Below are positions 46,801-57,509 of a stretch of DNA of 64,000 nucleotides, in pieces. The position numbers and the translations under genes are program-made. The stretch's first letter is position 1. The number at the start of each line of letters is the position of its first letter. The notes beneath the pieces were generated by a model. The model did no database searches, was not told where the DNA came from, and saw only the letters and a program-made list of their open reading frames with translations. The stretch comes from Patiria pectinifera. Lineage: Eukaryota > Echinodermata > Asteroidea > Valvatida > Asterinidae. The stretch covers positions 2,808,643-2,872,642 of the forward strand of contig CM057140.1 in the NCBI GenBank assembly GCA_029964075.1, in the 5' to 3' direction.

Positions 46801-49371
46801 CCTGAAAATGACAGTATACCAGGTGCCATGATTTTACAGGATGCTTTACACTGTCATTCACGAACAGTCCAGCAAGGTATTTCAAAATGATTTAGGTAGT
46901 TTTATTTTTTGATGTTTGCAAATGTTGTATTTTCCCTTTAAACGTTGGTGAAGGGCAAAACCTAAATTGATATATAAACTGCTTAAATCCTCTACAAAGG
47001 CTTTGCACGTACTTGATAGCCTGCTCTCGCTGGGCCTTGCGGACCTCCGGCTTCTGGTTCCTCTTGGCGTTGATCTGCTCCAGGGTCACGCCCACGATGG
47101 CGCGGTGGAACTTGGTGGTGCGCCGCGTCCTCTTCTTGGTCATCTCCTCCTGGGTGCCCTTGCGGTGCTTGCGGCGGTACAGGACGGTCCAGTTGATCCT
47201 GCGCGGGTTGCGCTTCATCATGAAGGAGGCCAGGCTCTTGTTGTTGACGAAGTTGAAGACCTGTGGTATGGGGAAAACGTTACAAATGCTAACATTGTCA
47301 ATCAGGGTCCGTTTAAAAAATTGGGTAGGCGTGATTCTAAACAATTCATTCTGGCGGTTATTCCAGGCTATAAAAAAAAAAACAGCCGTCGCATCGCAAC
47401 TCCTGAAACCAGAATGACAAGATCGATTTCGCATAACACGTCGTTACGGCTTTGGGATCATCAAGTTCTCACATTGAACATGGCAGCCATCAGCAACCAT
47501 TGTACATGTGTATAAAGGGATCCCAAAAGATGCCTACATTTCTCTCAAATTGAGGTAAGATTACATAATCAACCCCGAGCGACAAAGCTGAGAGGTCATA
47601 GAGTACATCCAATACTTTCAAAAGGCAGTAAATGGAAAGAATGTAGTATCCAGACGCCACTTCAGCGGTTGCGTACAAAGTCTATGGGGAGTAAAGAATT
47701 TTTTTTGAAGTAGGCCTATTTCCTTACAAAATTGGAAATGTTTCTAAGAAGTCCCAGATTCATGTCCTTTCAACATATTTTTAGTGATGACTGACCTTAA
47801 ATTAATGAGATGACATACGAAGAACAAAGTGGAAAGATTCCCATATCTGGCCATCACTTGTCACCCTGTGCACAAATACTATGGGACTGGTCTGAAAATT
47901 GAAAGTGTTTTCTCAGTGAAATTTCAAAATTTGTCCCTGCTAATTTCGACTTTTTAGGACATAGGCCTATTATCACTTTCTGATAGGCTAGGTCATTTAA
48001 GGGGAAAATTACTGATGGCCAGATATGAGAATCTTTCGAACAAAGTGGCGCCAGAATCAATAAGTATTCTTTCCCTAACGCATCCTTTTTTCAATTTCTC
48101 CATTCTATTAAAAAATTGCAAGCACCGTCCAACATGTCGAACTCCAAGGGATGGCAAAAGGCATATAATTTCGACAGTCAAGTTTATGCAGTAGGGCCTA
48201 CTTTTTATTAGACCCGTGAACGTGGCTTGTAAACTACGCCACGTTGTTGTGTCATTTTGAACCTGGCGAAATTGTCCCTCTGACTCCCTGCGTAACACAC
48301 ACTGGATGTTATTTTGCCCATGTAATAAGTACTCACATATAAAGCTGTCTTGAAATCCGTTTGCACGTCAAAACTTGCATTTGACGAAGTTTGAGGAAAA
48401 TTCTGGCCCCGATTTTCCGGTTTATGAAGTCCTGCTAGCTGCCATTTTCTCCCAAGTGACGCATGCGCATTGCGTTTTATTGTACCGTCTTTCGTATAAT
48501 TCTGCGGCTGTTTACTGTCACAGCTAAAAGAGACATCGTTTTAGACAAGTTTCAAGTCCTTTCCTCTCTCACCGCACCGCACGCTGGCGCACGTGCGCCC
48601 ACTTGCGTGAGCGCACACGTACACGTCATGAGCCGAACAGCCAATCGGGTGCGGGGTTGTTTTTTTCGGGATTGCGACATGAAACAGCCGTCAATCTGTC
48701 CAAGCGACTCGTCCGGGGTCATTTGTTAGGGTCACTTGTCGTGTAAAAATGAAATTTCTGTACACGTTCGTATGGGTCTTTACTGATGGGCAAATTTCGT
48801 CGAAATTACACAGCTTAAACAATCGGACGGGCAAATTTAGATTTCTAGGTGAGTACTCAACACCCATACGGAATTATGTAGCCGGATCGATTTTCGCTAG
48901 GTTCAAAATGACACAACAACGTGGCGTTGTATACAACGCCACGTTCACGGGTCTAACTTTTTATGTGAACATCAAAAAAACCGATTTTATAATAAGGTAA
49001 CAGTCGCAAATAACAAACAAAATCCAAGAGGTAGTTGAGCTAGATTTTAGGCATCGAATGCGTGGTCCTCCGGAATACAATTAATAAGCGGCCACATTTA
49101 AGCATTAACATTTGCCTCTCGTTCTTTCTTAAAACTGTACACATGAAATAACGTACCTTGCCATCGACTCTTGCGAATCGAATGCCATGGCCAGGGTGGA
49201 TTTTATACCCACTAAAGTGACACAACTCCTGCCTGAAATGAAACGAAATAAACAAATTAGAGCGAAATAATATTTATATTTCTATTCTGGGGTATTTTCA
49301 TTTTCAAATATCTCTCGATTTCGTTGATATTTTAGGATTTCAATGGATATACGTGAAGATACTTACTTCAT
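43821..49371 (-). CDS. RPL24: 60S ribosomal protein L24 (eL24), five exons
   Basis: Minus-strand exons 49371-49367, 49232-49157, 47260-47013, 45566-45506 and 43898-43821 join in phases 2,0,2,0 to 468 nt, 155 aa. It begins [18 protein letters not shown] and has [20 protein letters not shown] and [19 protein letters not shown], the hallmark blocks of the family, then a Lys/Ala-rich tail ending GKR. Human RPL24 is about 157 aa, so length is normal. Known role: structural protein of the cytosolic large subunit, near an intersubunit bridge. All splice sites are GT-AG. Upstream of the ATG lies a 16-base pyrimidine tract, suggesting a TOP promoter. No frame damage is seen. Confidence 0.97.
43966..44105 (-). 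repeat. MITE family A, partial copy
   Basis: It starts GAATGTTAAAATCTGACGCCAC, a variant of the family A terminus, and shares CTTCAAATATCATCTCAAT and CATGAATCTGGGACTGA with the other copies in reverse. The far terminus is missing. Confidence 0.65.
44164..44554 (-). mobile_element. MITE family B, copy 5
   Basis: Inverted ends AAGGCATATAGAATCTTTTGC and GCAAACGATCCTACATGCCT bound a ~390-bp element. Its interior matches the other B copies, including AAGAATGTTCAAAACCTAAC and CAGTGAAAAACCGTGC. The flanking target sites are too altered to read as TTAA. Confidence 0.8.
44951..45454 (+). mobile_element. MITE family C, copy 1, with TTAA duplication
   Basis: TTAA at 44947-44950 and 45455-45458 flank a 504-bp element with ends AGGGAATGTACA and TGTATATTCCCT. 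It aligns along its whole length with 46422-46937 (shared TAGTCTGGTTCCCTGACTCC, ACCAGTCTAGCTGGC and CCAGGTGCCATGATTTTACA). There is no coding capacity. Confidence 0.92.
45506..45566 (-). CDS. RPL24: RPL24 exon 4
   Basis: This 61-nt exon completes a split lysine and encodes [20 protein letters not shown]. The acceptor is TTCACAG and the donor GTAAGG on the minus strand, phase 2 in and phase 0 out. Confidence 0.92.
45850..46090. repeat. Interspersed repeat family D, copy 2
   Basis: Blocks CCCCGCCTCTTCC, AATCATACATTTGCAATAAA, TTGTAGC and GCCGCCTCCTCCC..AGAGAAACTAT appear in the same order as at 20.64-21.0 kb. No termini were determined. Confidence 0.65.
46193..46962. mobile_element. Foldback MITE with 84-bp arms and tRNA-like core, split by a family C MITE
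   Basis: The arms begin GGTTTTGCCCTTCACC and continue through GTTACCTCCCGAG to CACTCGGGT. The right arm is interrupted by the insertion at 46422-46937. TA at 46191-46192 and 46963-46964 suggests a TA duplication. The core (about 46300-46365) has TGGTAAGACATCTGC and B-box GGTTCGAGTCC, tRNA-like. Without the insert the element is about 250 bp. Confidence 0.85.
46422..46937 (+). mobile_element. MITE family C, copy 2, nested, with TTAA duplication
   Basis: Ends AGGGAGTATACA and TACAACA..TTTTCCCT are flanked by TTAA at 46418-46421 and 46938-46941. The intact opposite arm of the host element reads GTTTAAAC at the corresponding place, so the pre-insertion site is visible inside the same element and confirms duplication of TTAA. 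Confidence 0.95.
47013..47260 (-). CDS. RPL24: RPL24 exon 3
   Basis: This largest exon (248 nt) encodes [20 protein letters not shown] through REQAI plus two bases of a lysine codon. The acceptor is ACCACAG; the donor is GTACGT after ATCAA. A 182-residue frame on the opposite strand is only its shadow. Confidence 0.96.
47635..47832 (+). repeat. MITE family A copy, eroded ends
   Basis: It contains GACGCCACTTCAGCGGTTGC, GTACAAAGTCTATGG, ATTTCCTTACAAAATTGG and GTCCCAGATTCATGTC in the family order. The terminal GTTGCAACC motif is mutated at both ends. Confidence 0.75.
48202..48964. mobile_element. Long-TIR nonautonomous element, about 760 bp
   Basis: The left arm (48202-48275) with TAGACCCGTGAACGTGGC and ACGTTGTTGTGTCATTTTGA is the near-exact inverse of the right arm (48888-48964). 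The interior has only short frames. A related fragment (GACCCGTGAACTTGGC) lies at 50595. Superfamily not determined. Confidence 0.85.
49157..49232 (-). CDS. RPL24: RPL24 exon 2
   Basis: This 76-nt exon encodes [23 protein letters not shown], the N-terminal eL24 motif, after the split lysine codon. The acceptor is ATTTCAG and the donor GTACGT. Confidence 0.95.
49367..49371 (-). CDS. RPL24: RPL24 exon 1 coding part (ATGAA)
   Basis: Only five coding bases precede the donor GTAAGT. The ATG context is TCAAA-ATG. A tiny first coding exon with the start codon next to the first intron is common in animal ribosomal-protein genes. Confidence 0.88.
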
Positions 49372-49383
49372 TTTGACGGTCTA

Positions 49384-49399
49384 CGGGAAAAAAAGGAAG
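49384..49399 (-). promoter_or_regulatory. Probable 5' TOP tract / transcription start of RPL24
   Basis: On the minus strand a 16-base pyrimidine run (TCTTCCTTTTTTTCCC) lies 13-28 bases before the ATG. Animal ribosomal-protein mRNAs characteristically start with such a 5' terminal oligopyrimidine tract, which couples translation to growth signalling. The tract is followed by GTAG, so a 3' splice site is an alternative reading. Confidence 0.6.
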
Positions 49400-50900
49400 A
49401 TTTGGTCTGGTGTCGAAGTCACCATGCAATTATAAGCGAGTCCGTGATCAGGAACTAGACTTGTAGAAAATGGATAAAAAAAATCAATAGAGGGCGCCCG
49501 TCTAATTCTGCAATGTGCGAGCCAAAAAAATAGACACTTAATTTAAAAAAAAACAACAATGATTTTAATTCCTTCACATGTTCTTATTTAATTACGGTTT
49601 TTCTTTTGAAACTTTGTTAATTTTCTCCCTGAGTTACTGGGTTTGGAAATTGGAAGGGCGGAGGGGGTCCCCACAAAAAAATGTAAGCCCACTAAACTAG
49701 AAGCACGCCCTCTTTCGATTAAAAACGGCAAAGTAAAAAAATAAATAAATAGGCCTTTCCATTGTTTGTAAACATTGACCGGAAACCGACGCATGCGCAT
49801 TTGCTGGTTGGCAAACGTCTGCTTTCAGCGCACTTTCTAAATAGCCCTGTGTGAATTCGAAGCACAGTCACTCATTCACAGAGCTTGACCAAACCCCCTG
49901 TGAGTACCTGGATTATGATCAACAAATCCACAAGATCAGTAGTTGCTGCTCACTGCATGTGCATGGCAGGGTAAGAGAAGAGCTTTACTTCGATTAGTTT
50001 TGTGACAAGGAAAAAGTGTTGCAACCTGACGCCACTTCACTTCAGCGGTTGTGTACAAAGTCTATGGACAGTCGAGATAATTTTTAAAGTATTTCCTAAC
50101 AAAATTGGAAGTGTTTCTCAGTCCCAGAGTCATGTCCAATCATCATAATGATGAGATGATATAATTTTGAAGAAAAAAAAAGCAGCGTCAGGTTGCAACG
50201 TTCATTCCGAAAAGGACAACATGCTTTTCAGAAGCAGCATATAAATATTTTATGACTAGGGGCCTACTTTATGTTTTGTAAAAAATCATTCCAAGATTTC
50301 TCTTTAAACTTTAGCCAAGTTGAAGGATTTTAAGTGCAAACATTTTTTCAGGGTAAATTGTACTTAGTCACATGTACCTCCAAGTACCAACTTTACAATA
50401 GTAACAGTAGCCAACTACTGAATGCTAGTAGTAGTCGTTGGCACAGCAAAATAATTTATTCCTACATAGCTCATTACATCATCAGGAAAAAAATCAATGC
50501 GCTTTACAAAATTAATCGCTTACGTCATTAGAAGTGCATCAAAAATCACTTGGAATATTTATACTAAAATCTGACAAAAATATTATGTTTTAAGACCCGT
50601 GAACTTGGCTATGTTATTGACGCTAGCTTAACAGGTCTAGGTTTAGTGCCGACTCACAAGGTGATTGTGTATCTACGGGCCTGGTTCCTATGAGGGAACA
50701 AAATGCACTTTTAATTATTTGACTAACCAATGAAACTAGTCGGCGACAGTAGGAACATTCATGTATGGGGTGCTGATTTTTTAGGGTAAATTTGGGGGTA
50801 CTGTGAACACGTAAGGTGTGCTGAATCACATAGCACCAACCATAAATAGCATAAGAACATTTGAATGTCCCCAAGGAACTTTAACAATTACAATAGAAAT
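49400..50900. other. Intergenic DNA with one family A MITE
   Basis: Besides the MITE at 50018-50199 and a fragment at about 50595-50635 related to the 48.2-kb element, nothing was recognised. The part next to 49400 should hold the RPL24 promoter, but no TATA box is apparent. Confidence 0.5.
50018..50199 (+). mobile_element. MITE family A, intact copy
   Basis: Inverted ends GTTGCAACCTGACGCCACTT and AGCAGCGTCAGGTTGCAAC bound 182 bp. The interior has GTACAAAGTCTATGG and CAGTCCCAGAGTCATGTCC, as in the copies at 58.0 and 59.55 kb. There is no coding frame. Confidence 0.88.
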
Positions 50901-51084
50901 GTGTCATCATATTGAGAGAAACCTGCTTCAGGTTAAAAAGGTCATATTTAAATAAGAAAACACCTTGACTGCAATTTGAACGAAACTAAACAGGGGCCCT
51001 ACACATTTGTGTTCTTGGATTGGGGTGATAAGGAGATTGTCTTCCATTAACATGATTTTGTGGTACATATATTTTATTTCCAGG

Positions 51085-52209
51085 CTTGGAGAGGCATGCA
51101 GCCATATTGCAGCAGTAATGTTCAAGTTGGAGGCAGCGAACCGCCTAGGTTACACTTCACAGGCATGTACTGAAAAGGCCTGTAGTTGGAACAAAGACTG
51201 CATGAATGGGAGGGACTTAGACCCATGTACCCTTATAGATCTTAGCTTCACAAAGCCAAAACATCAGTCAAGTCAAGGCCGGCAAGAAAATAGGTCAGTA
51301 CGGTCGCCCACTCAACCCTACATCAACAGCCACTTTAGGAGATCTTGATTTAGATGCATTGAAAAGGGTAAGCCCAGAGGCATGCATTTTTTCACTCCTC
51401 CCTAAGCAAGATGAAGACACTGACACAGCATCAGAAAATGAAAATAATGTAAAACTAGAGTTGCAGACAGAACTACCAACACCCTATTGTCACCTTAAAG
51501 CAACTGAAGTTCCGGACCGTCAGCAAATCTCTGAAGAGCAAGCAGAACTCATTGCATCAAGCACATCTGGACAGAGAAAATCAAACTTGTGGCACCTCTA
51601 TCGTTATGGTAGAATTACTGCATCAGTACTGGGGTCTGTGGTCAAATTCATGAATGGATCGTCAAAGAGGGATGTTTCTTCACTCTGCTCCAAAATGCTT
51701 GGACTTACCTCGTTCTTTCCAAACAGTGTTTAGAGTTAGAGGGCCATCAAAATGTTACACTGTGGAATGTTGGGCTCTACATAGACCCAGATTCACCATT
51801 TCTTGGAGCATCTCCTGATGCCATGGTCAGTTGCACATGTGGGGTGCAGTGTGTGGAGGTCAAATGTCCACACAACAAAAAAAATGCACACAACCTAGAT
51901 CCACAAAGTTTTGCTGGAGCCAAAGTCATTGACTGTTTGAATGTGACAGGGAATGAACAAAATTGTACAATCTCTCTAAAGAAAAAACATGACTACTTTT
52001 ACCAAGTGTTGTGTCAAATTGGTGTTCTAAACAAATTGAAAAATGTATCATCTGGGTTGTTTGTTGTTTGGACATCCAAAGGAATGTTTGTGCAGAAGAT
52101 CAATCATAATGTAGACCAGTGGAAAGCAATTAATGAATACAGTGAATTGTTTTTTAAACAATATCTCCAGCCTTCAATTGTAAAGATTGCACAAAAGCCA
52201 GAGTTGTAG
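51085..52209 (+). pseudogene. YqaJ-type nuclease of a DNA transposon, broken
   Basis: It starts after a splice-acceptor-like TTTATTTCCAG. The first segment (GEACSHIAAVMF..TEKACSWN) resembles the SWIM-like zinc segment that precedes YqaJ nuclease domains in animal transposon proteins. A frameshift lies near 51305. The next frame (to 51733) has NLWHLYRYGRITASVLG, the usual start of the YqaJ core. A further frame change near 51720-51740 leads to LYIDPDSPFLGASPD and VEVKCPHNK, the Asp and Glu-x-Lys motifs of this PD-(D/E)xK fold. The block between these that normally carries a WG..E motif is missing, so an internal deletion is likely. It converges with the transposase at 54.77 kb, fitting one element. 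Confidence 0.78.
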
Positions 52210-53857
52210 TTTTGGATAGACGTGACTCAAGTCGGAATTGCACTAATTCGGTGTCTCAAATTACCAAACACACTTAGTTTACATCTTTCCAGAAGCATGA
52301 CAAGTTACACTAAACGCCCATTTCACTTAAGTACATGTATAACAATTAAAACAGTGCTTGCACATATTGTACGTCTACATGTGTGGATGTGCATGCATCA
52401 AGCACCATGTACATGTACGTGTACATGTATATCTTTTTTTTTTTTTTTTAAGTTAGCAATTCCGACTTGATCAACTGCTATCAGCACCCCCACCCTGGCG
52501 AAATGAAACAGAACTGAGCAAAAGTACATTGAAGTAAAGGTGAAATGAGGCAAAAACAAAAGTTACAAACAATACAGAATGGGGATTTGCTTCCTCCAAT
52601 CTTCAGATTTATTTATGTATAATCTTTTATAAGTGCACGAGACATTTGTTAAATATACTGTATAAAATAAACTGTGTAATTAAGATTTTTTTATGGAAAA
52701 ACAATTGGCATCTTTCATTTTGACGTTTGTGAGGAAAGTTTGCTCATTGGCTTTCTGTCATGAACTGACATAACAACAAATCACTAAAAGGCAATTTTAC
52801 TACACGTATGTACACTGTAATCTAAAATTCTGGCAACTTTTTGTTCACAAACCAATTTGGTTTTAAGTGTACATGTTTTTAACCAACCAATTACATATTT
52901 ATTCCCATAGACTAAAACAAAATGTCATGTTTACAGTACCTGGAAATTTTGTGGCCAAATTGCCATCCTAAAACTGTGTCATTTTGCAAAAAAATACAGT
53001 ACACCTATATTGTTAATGACTCTCAAACATTGCAAAAGAACATTCAAACTGGAATGAAAGAAGAAAAAAAAATCAGCATAAAATCATTTCCCTACCCATC
53101 TACCTGAATTTGTTTTCCCCCAGACTGTTACCGTAAACACACAAATTATTTTGTTGGCCTAAATATTAATATATTGCAGAAGAATTAGAATATCACATAT
53201 TTTATCATATACATGTATTTCAAATTCAAATGTAATTTAAATAATATTTTTGTGAGTTGTATGGTCAGTTTGAAGGCAAAATATTTAAAAAACTATTGAT
53301 GTATTTAAGTTATTTATTTGTGCTAGGCCAAAAAATGAAAGTCTCCGGTTTCTGGTATGCGCACGTCACCGTAGCCATGCAAACCAGCAAAATGAAAAAA
53401 AACTTTCAATGCAAGATATGATGTCTCAAAACTGCCACACTCACTGGTTTGATTGGAATCTGCTGCTGCACAATTTTAACGTGTTTTAAAACATGGGAGT
53501 TGTGATTAAGTATACAAGTAAGCTTTATGTGTCCTCTCTAGATTCCCATATATTTTGCACTAAATTTAGTCGGGCACCATTTGCAATCATCAGCCAACAT
53601 TTGAAAAAAAAAGAAAAACAAAAACAAAAAACAAGCTGTGTTGCCGCACGACTTTTGGGACAAGCTCCACACCAGAAACCGGAGACTTTTTTTTTTTGCC
53701 TTTAGGTCATGTCAAACTATAGGCCTACCTATATACATTTATACTGTACATGTACTTCACCATATTTTAATTTGCACAAAAAGCAATGGAATAAAAAAGT
53801 TAAGTTGAAATTATTTATATTTGTAAAATAAATGGATTTGGACATTGTATAGATTGT
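52210..53857. other. Transposon interior or flank, no gene seen
   Basis: AT-rich sequence with T- and A-runs lies between the nuclease remnant and the rearranged fragments. Short frames have no resemblance to known families. Repeats of TACATGTAC (52395-52430) are present. Confidence 0.45.
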
Positions 53858-54245
53858 GTGACCTGCAAATTCCTCTCATGATAGTTTTTCACCTTCGTGA
53901 ATGCAAGAATGGCAAGGGTTGATCTCGCATTGAAAAGATTGAACCCCTATGCATGTTTTTGGAATAAAGATTGCCTATAAAATGAAGGGAATTTGACCGA
54001 TAACCACTCTAAAAACTACAGTATGACCATTTAACCCCACATCAACAGCCACTTGACTCGAGATCTAGATTTAGATGCATTTGAAACGGTGAACCCCAAT
54101 GCATGCATTTTTTCACTCATCCCCAATCTAGATGAAAATACTATACTATAACCGGAATCAGGAAATGAAAATTAAAATAGAGTGGCAGATGAAACTACTG
54201 TACCAAAACCTTTTTTGTCACTTTAATTAAGGAAACTTGGGATGT
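53858..54245. pseudogene. Decayed, rearranged second copy of transposase and nuclease fragments
   Basis: 53858-53935 aligns with transposase DNA at 54936-55012 (for example GTGAATGCARGAATGGC), while 53950-54245 aligns with nuclease DNA at 51215-51500 (ACATCAACAGCCACTT, GATTTAGATGCATT, GCATGCATTTTTTCACTC). Stops interrupt the frames. The order of the two pieces is the reverse of that in the main copy, so this is a rearranged relic. Confidence 0.8.
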
Positions 54246-55833
54246 TTTGGTTGGGGGTGCCCTTTGGCTATGCCACTGCATTGCTCTGCAGTCCACACAC
54301 TGAAGAGCAAGACTTTTTTTTTGGCCTTAATACCTTTTAATGGTCACATTACTGCATTATTGACATGGTAAAGATTGGTTCATCGTACTTATGTTCCCTT
54401 ACGGGCTCCGTGCACAAATACTCCCAACAGTCAGAGAAAGAGAGTTGGGGGAGACCTAAACTGGTTCCCAGTTCATCCACTGCATTTTTAGCATGATCAG
54501 AAGTCAGTGGGGTGCGGATTAGTCTGGCAGTGGCAGACCATTGTTAGAAACATGAACATATTTGCGCATCGACCACGCCTGACTGTCACATGAAGACACT
54601 GTGACTAAAAACTTTGGTACATTCAGGAATTCATGCACATGGTTCTCAAAAGTGGTAACAAAGAAGCCTCTCTTGTTTGCGCAAGGAGCCCGTTTAGGGT
54701 ATAAAATGAGATGGACAGTAGTGTCCACAGAACAAATTGGATGTTAAGATCCTTTAATTGAGGTAGCCACACTACTTGACTAGAGCTGGAAGAAGATTGG
54801 TCAATGCAGCACACACTGCAATTATGTCATCTATAGTTCTAACAAACGTTATGGGTACAACATGCTGCAAAATGTGAAATTCCTTAATACGCCCTATTGC
54901 TCTTTCTACATGGATGCGGACATTTGATAGACTGCGTGAACCTGCAACTTCCTGTCCAGATAGTTGTTTCTTCCCTTTAGTGAATGCAGGAATGGCCAGA
55001 GTGGCACCATGTACAGCAAGTTCCTCACCAATAGTGAACCCCCTGTCAGCTAAGATGAGGTCACCAGGCAACAGTTTCTCATAAAGCCCACTCTTCTGGG
55101 TCAATGTTTTATCGGAAACTCTACCTCCAAAACATCTGGACAAAAACATAACTGCACCAGTAGGTGAAATGCCTATTAAAACTTTGATAGTATTGTGATG
55201 TTTGTAGTGACTATATGTGTGTGCTCTAAGTTTGAGATCTGAAGGACGTTGCATAAATATTTCAAAGCAGTCAATGATGACTGTTGTTTTGCGATACTTC
55301 TTTGACTTCTTAAAAGCTTTGGGAAGAGTGCGTCTAAGAGTGTTTCTATCTGGCCAATGTATCAATGGCTTCATCTTGCCAGCCATGTGCTTAATCCATA
55401 AATTAAATATCTTGGAAGCGCTGGATCGTGATATTTGAAAGCGGTCCGCTATGTCATCAAAAGTAAATCCAGCCTAAGCTTCATAAGAACTAAAAATAAC
55501 TGATCCTTTAAATTAAGACATCTGCAAAACGAAGAAGACACACCCTGAACAAGCTGATGAAATAACCACAGAAAAACTAAATAAGAAGGAAGACCAGTAT
55601 AGAATTTACATTTTTTGTCAGATTTAATTCTATCATTGGACCACTTTAGTTTGTCCACTTTACTGTGTAGGGAGCGAATATCAGATTTTAGATTTGCTAT
55701 TTCATCACGGTACATTTTGTGGGGGTCACATTCCTGGGGATCCATGGTCTGACTTGAAGCTTGTCGGGTAGTTGTTTCGTGCACACAATTTTCCTTCCTC
55801 CTCTTTGTGGATGGTGGCAGCAAAGGCGAGCTG

Positions 55834-56806
55834 CTGGAAAAAAAATTTAAAAAACAAAAAGATTTTGGGAAAAGGCAATTAGCATTAGGCTTTGCATTAG
55901 GCCAAAGAAATGCTTCTGATTAATACATGGCATTTGAAAATTACATGAGTTAGGTAGGTATACATGTAGGGAAAGCCGTGATGTGCTGGGTTTTTTTTCC
56001 ATTCAGGGTAGGTAGGGTAACCAGATGCGGAACTATTATGTTTTGGCCTAAGTAGAGTAAACTTATTCACATTAAACAATGTTGTATGTATTTAATCAAA
56101 GTAACCAATTAATTTTTATTTTTATGCATTATAAAAAAAATTGAGGTGTATAAACAATTTAAATTAAAGGCGGTTGCTTCAAAAAGGCATGTGGGCAGGG
56201 ATGATAACCTGGGTTTTTTTTTTTATTGGGCCTGAAGTTAAACAAAAATGAACTCACAAAAAGTTTAAAATTCAAAATATATTGGTCCTCAAAAAAATTC
56301 CATGACTATTAATTTACTGTTTAGGGCTGGAATTTGAGAAAAGAACTAGGTCAAATAATTAAAAAAAAACACGTTTAGCGTTCCCGCCCACTTGCTCTTT
56401 GGAGGCCGCCTCCTATTTCATTTTTTTAGCAACCAAAAAATGATAAATTTTAAACAGACATCATTTTGGCCTAGCCCATAGCTGGTATGTCATTTCCTGA
56501 GTCCAATGGCGGTAATAAAAAAAACAAAAAACTGGCAGCCATTTTGCAACATAGCCTAGTCAGGTGGCCATTTTGGAGAATTAAATCAATCAAAGGGCCT
56601 CCCGCTTCCTTTTTTTGCAAAAAGGCAAGCACTAAACATGTTTTTTTTTTTATTTGACCATATATAAGACTTCATTTCTTATCTTTTGTTTTCATGCCGC
56701 GAGAACCCTGATACTTCTCTCGCATCTCATTAAGTGAAGTGATGTTTTCAAAAAGGAGACTGATAGTGTATGTAAATCAAATGTCATAAGAAAAATGCAA
56801 ACGTAC
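55834..56806 (-). other. Transposase intron 2 with family D repeat
   Basis: GT-AG bounded on the minus strand (GTACGT to TTTTCCAG). It contains AT-rich DNA and a weak family D segment around 56370-56640 (GGAGGCCGCCTCC and ATTTTGGCCTA). No frame of interest. Confidence 0.6.
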
Positions 56807-56999
56807 TTAGTCACTGGGTCTGGTTCCAGCTGTGGCGTGGATGGTGAAGTGGTAGTTTTCTTCCTCTTTCGATCTGAGCGCTTCTGCCATCTCTCGTGAC
56901 GTTTAAGTTGCTCCTGCCCTTTCCTGAGTTGGTCAGCTGTAGTTCCGCTAAATACAGTTGGAACGAAGTCCACATGATTGTCATCTCTGGAGTAATTTC

Positions 57000-57509
57000 C
57001 TGCAAAATCCCAAATCAGAAAAGATAAAGAATAATTAAAATAAAATCAAGGTTATGATGAAATTGCAATATGAGTTCAGCTACATTTTTTCCCCTATGTC
57101 TTTGCATAATACTATTCATTTATCAATAATAATAATAAATACCCAAAATATTTTATTGCATGCATGATGATGCAGAGTCCTGGAGTCTATCCTACTCCAG
57201 TGCGGGCCATGTCAAGGCTAGCACTTGACTTGTCATGCTGGTTAGCATGGTCATGATGGTTTGCCTCGTCAATTGCCTAAGAATAGACCCTTTTTTATCA
57301 TAGGCCTGGAGGCCTAGGCTAGGCCTAGGTCCCCTGGCCTAGGCCTAATCATTCATGATTCTTATGTTTTTAATTTATTCCTCCCATGGTTTGTTGAAAT
57401 AAAAACACAAATAATCTTAACCGGTTGAGGCTTTCATGATTTATAAAAACCTCAAACAATGCCCATAGATCATGTAGGCCTAGTGATAGACCTTTACCTG
57501 TTTACTGAC
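57000..57509 (-). other. Transposase intron 1
   Basis: Bounded by GTCAGT and TTTTGCAG on the minus strand. It includes a run of AGGCCTAGGCCTA-like short repeats at 57300-57350 and no coding sequence. Confidence 0.6.

Larger units (their letters stand above)
45567..47012 (-). other. RPL24 intron 3, mostly MITE sequence
   Basis: This 1.4-kb intron holds a family D segment (45850-46090) and a 250-bp foldback MITE (46193-46962) into which a complete family C MITE is inserted. Little non-repeat sequence remains. Confidence 0.8.
47261..49156 (-). other. RPL24 intron 2, repeat-rich
   Basis: This 1.9-kb intron contains a family A MITE copy (47635-47832) and a ~760-bp element with long inverted ends (48202-48964). 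No snoRNA was identified by eye. Confidence 0.8.

Noticed and set aside
46967..47515. 182-residue plus-strand frame
   Set aside because: It is the complement of RPL24 exon 3 and flanking intron.
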